DNA from: Microvirga lupini
GTDB lineage: Bacteria > Pseudomonadota > Alphaproteobacteria > Rhizobiales > Beijerinckiaceae
Assembly: GCF_014191055.1 (NCBI RefSeq)
Contig: NZ_JACHWB010000003.1
Coordinates: 434,001-498,000 of the forward strand
Length of the DNA stretch: 64,000 nucleotides
Direction: 5' to 3'
Below the pieces are notes generated by a model. It was not told the DNA's origin. It ran no database searches and saw only the letters and a list, made by a program, of their open reading frames with translations. A program made the translations under genes and the position numbers. Below, piece after piece: positions 62,997 to 64,000 of this stretch. The first letter of the stretch is position 1. The number at the start of each line of letters is the position of its first letter.

Positions 62997-64000
62997 GCGC
63001 TGCTCTCCGGGATGACCTTGGTCAGGCTGCCGGTGGCTGGGAACAGCGGGATCAGGCAGGCCTGGAGCGCGTGGTAAAGATCCGGCTTGCCAGTGAACAC
63101 CGATGTGCTCGGCGTCAGATCCTCATTCAGTTCAGGCCGCCAGCCCCCGTTCTGATGGTCGATCAGGTGGCGGTCAGCGAAACCCCAGAGTGTGCGGTAC
63201 CATTGCTCGTGGAAGTCGCCAGGGCTGTGCTCGCCCAGGAACGCCGCCGCGCCGATGGCTTCCGCGCAGGGCCACCAGAGCTTCAAGGGCAGCCTCGGCT
63301 TTCCGTCCCAGTCGAGAGCGTAGAAGAAGCCGCCCTTGTCCTTATCCCATCCGAGCTCAATGGATTGCCGGAACAACTCGCAGGCGGCCTCCGGCATCCA
63401 GGCATGACGCTGCCCGCCGAGCGACCAGAGCTGAAGAAGGAGCCTTGCCCATTCCAGCCAATGGCCGGGCGTGGTGCCGTAAGGGCGGAACATGTCATCG
63501 CCGCGGTAATCCCTGTCGAGACTCCAGTCGGCATGGAAGTGCTCGGCCACCCGGTAGCCAAGGGCGGCCGCATGCCGGCCGATGATGAGGCCAGCGATTC
63601 GCTCCGCCTTATCGAGATAGGCGCGGTTGCCCGTCGCTTCGAAAACGGCCATCAAGGCTTCGGTCAGGTGCATGTTGGAGTTCTGGCCGCGATATTGGCT
63701 TAAGGACCGCCAATCGCGCGTGAACTCCTCTGTCACAGCCCCATGCTGCTCCTCCCAGAAGCGCTGTTCGAGGATCTGCGTGATATCGTCCAGCAGCCGG
63801 TCGGCCAGCGGATGGCCGACCACCTTCGCGCTGGAGGCCGCCAGCAGCACGAAGGCATGGCCATAGGCCTGCTTGGTGTCGTTCTTCGGCCCGTCATCAT
63901 CGAGCGACCAGACATAGCCGCCGTTCTGCGCGTCACGATGGGCATTCCAGAGGTAGCTCATACCATGATCGATGATAGCTTCGCTCCCCGGCCGGCCGAG
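62987..64000 (-). CDS. AGE-family epimerase/isomerase (N-acylglucosamine 2-epimerase-like), 5'-truncated
   Basis: An (alpha/alpha)6-barrel enzyme of the N-acylglucosamine 2-epimerase/YihS family. The frame is open to the right edge, so the N-terminus is outside the window; 337 residues are seen. Recognisable parts are GYVWSLDDDGPKNDTKQAYGH at the visible start, the NSNMHLTEALMAVFEATGN segment and TPGHWLEWARLL, which carries an active-site histidine in this family. Members interconvert mannose/fructose/glucose or N-acyl sugars. Its end overlaps the ribokinase gene by 10 bp. Confidence 0.9.
   Translation of the reverse strand, partial: LGRPGSEAIIDHGMSYLWNAHRDAQNGGYVWSLDDDGPKNDTKQAYGHAFVLLAASSAKVVGHPLADRLLDDITQILEQRFWEEQHGAVTEEFTRDWRSLSQYRGQNSNMHLTEALMAVFEATGNRAYLDKAERIAGLIIGRHAAALGYRVAEHFHADWSLDRDYRGDDMFRPYGTTPGHWLEWARLLLQLWSLGGQRHAWMPEAACELFRQSIELGWDKDKGGFFYALDWDGKPRLPLKLWWPCAEAIGAAAFLGEHSPGDFHEQWYRTLWGFADRHLIDHQNGGWRPELNEDLTPSTSVFTGKPDLYHALQACLIPLFPATGSLTKVIPESSAHA

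Overview
The window reads as a chromosomal segment of an alphaproteobacterium, most likely a Hyphomicrobiales member of the Microvirga/Methylobacterium/Bosea type. The reasons are high GC, tight operons with ATGA and TGATG overlaps, several GntR-family regulators each next to an ABC importer, alternative complex III with a caa3-type oxidase, and a family-characteristic dual cold-shock protein. The genus is inference; no rRNA gene is present. I saw no rRNA, tRNA, CRISPR array, insertion sequence or phage gene.

Layout. (1) 1-7838: respiratory cluster with the 3' part of an alternative complex III operon (actC end, actD, actE, actF), a convergent lipoprotein cytochrome c and ctaG, and a divergent caa3-type oxidase (coxB with fused cytochrome c, a subunit I+III fusion, a small membrane protein). 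(2) 7842-17927: a minus-strand sugar or sugar-acid operon (aldehyde dehydrogenase, sugar-binding protein, ATPase, two permeases, enolase-superfamily dehydratase/racemase, GMC oxidoreductase) with a divergent FCD regulator. (3) 18031-20671: a glycerophosphodiesterase gene broken by one in-frame TGA, a YbaK deacylase and an SDR. (4) 20767-34493: a divergent regulon. Leftward it carries a GntR regulator, a creatininase-family protein, a ketopantoate-reductase-like protein, an SDR, a deacetylase, a P1 aminopeptidase and an isoaspartyl peptidase. Rightward it carries a complete Dpp-type peptide importer and an M32 carboxypeptidase. (5) 34508-44881: a second leftward peptide module with an FCD regulator, a second Dpp-type importer, a gamma-glutamyltransferase, a DUF1028 protein, a TauE-type permease and an OGFr-like protein. 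(6) 45096-47342: an epimerase-like protein and an M20 amidohydrolase. (7) 47355-56435: hexuronate catabolism (uxuA, regulator, uxaC, ABC importer, fructuronate reductase). (8) 56448-64000: a mixed tail with a SET protein, P450, response regulator, a decayed flavin-dependent oxidoreductase, dual cold-shock protein, PhoH, ribokinase and a partial AGE-family epimerase.

How the genes fit together. Alternative complex III oxidises quinol and should feed electrons through its cytochromes to the caa3 oxidase. The other blocks are scavenging modules that pair an importer with intracellular enzymes and a local regulator. The most system-like part is 20767-44881: two peptide importers with enzymes for unusual amide bonds (isoaspartyl, gamma-glutamyl, P1-type N-terminal, M32 carboxy-terminal). 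Its substrate is not known from sequence. Three of the four ABC operons have a strong hairpin just after the binding-protein gene.
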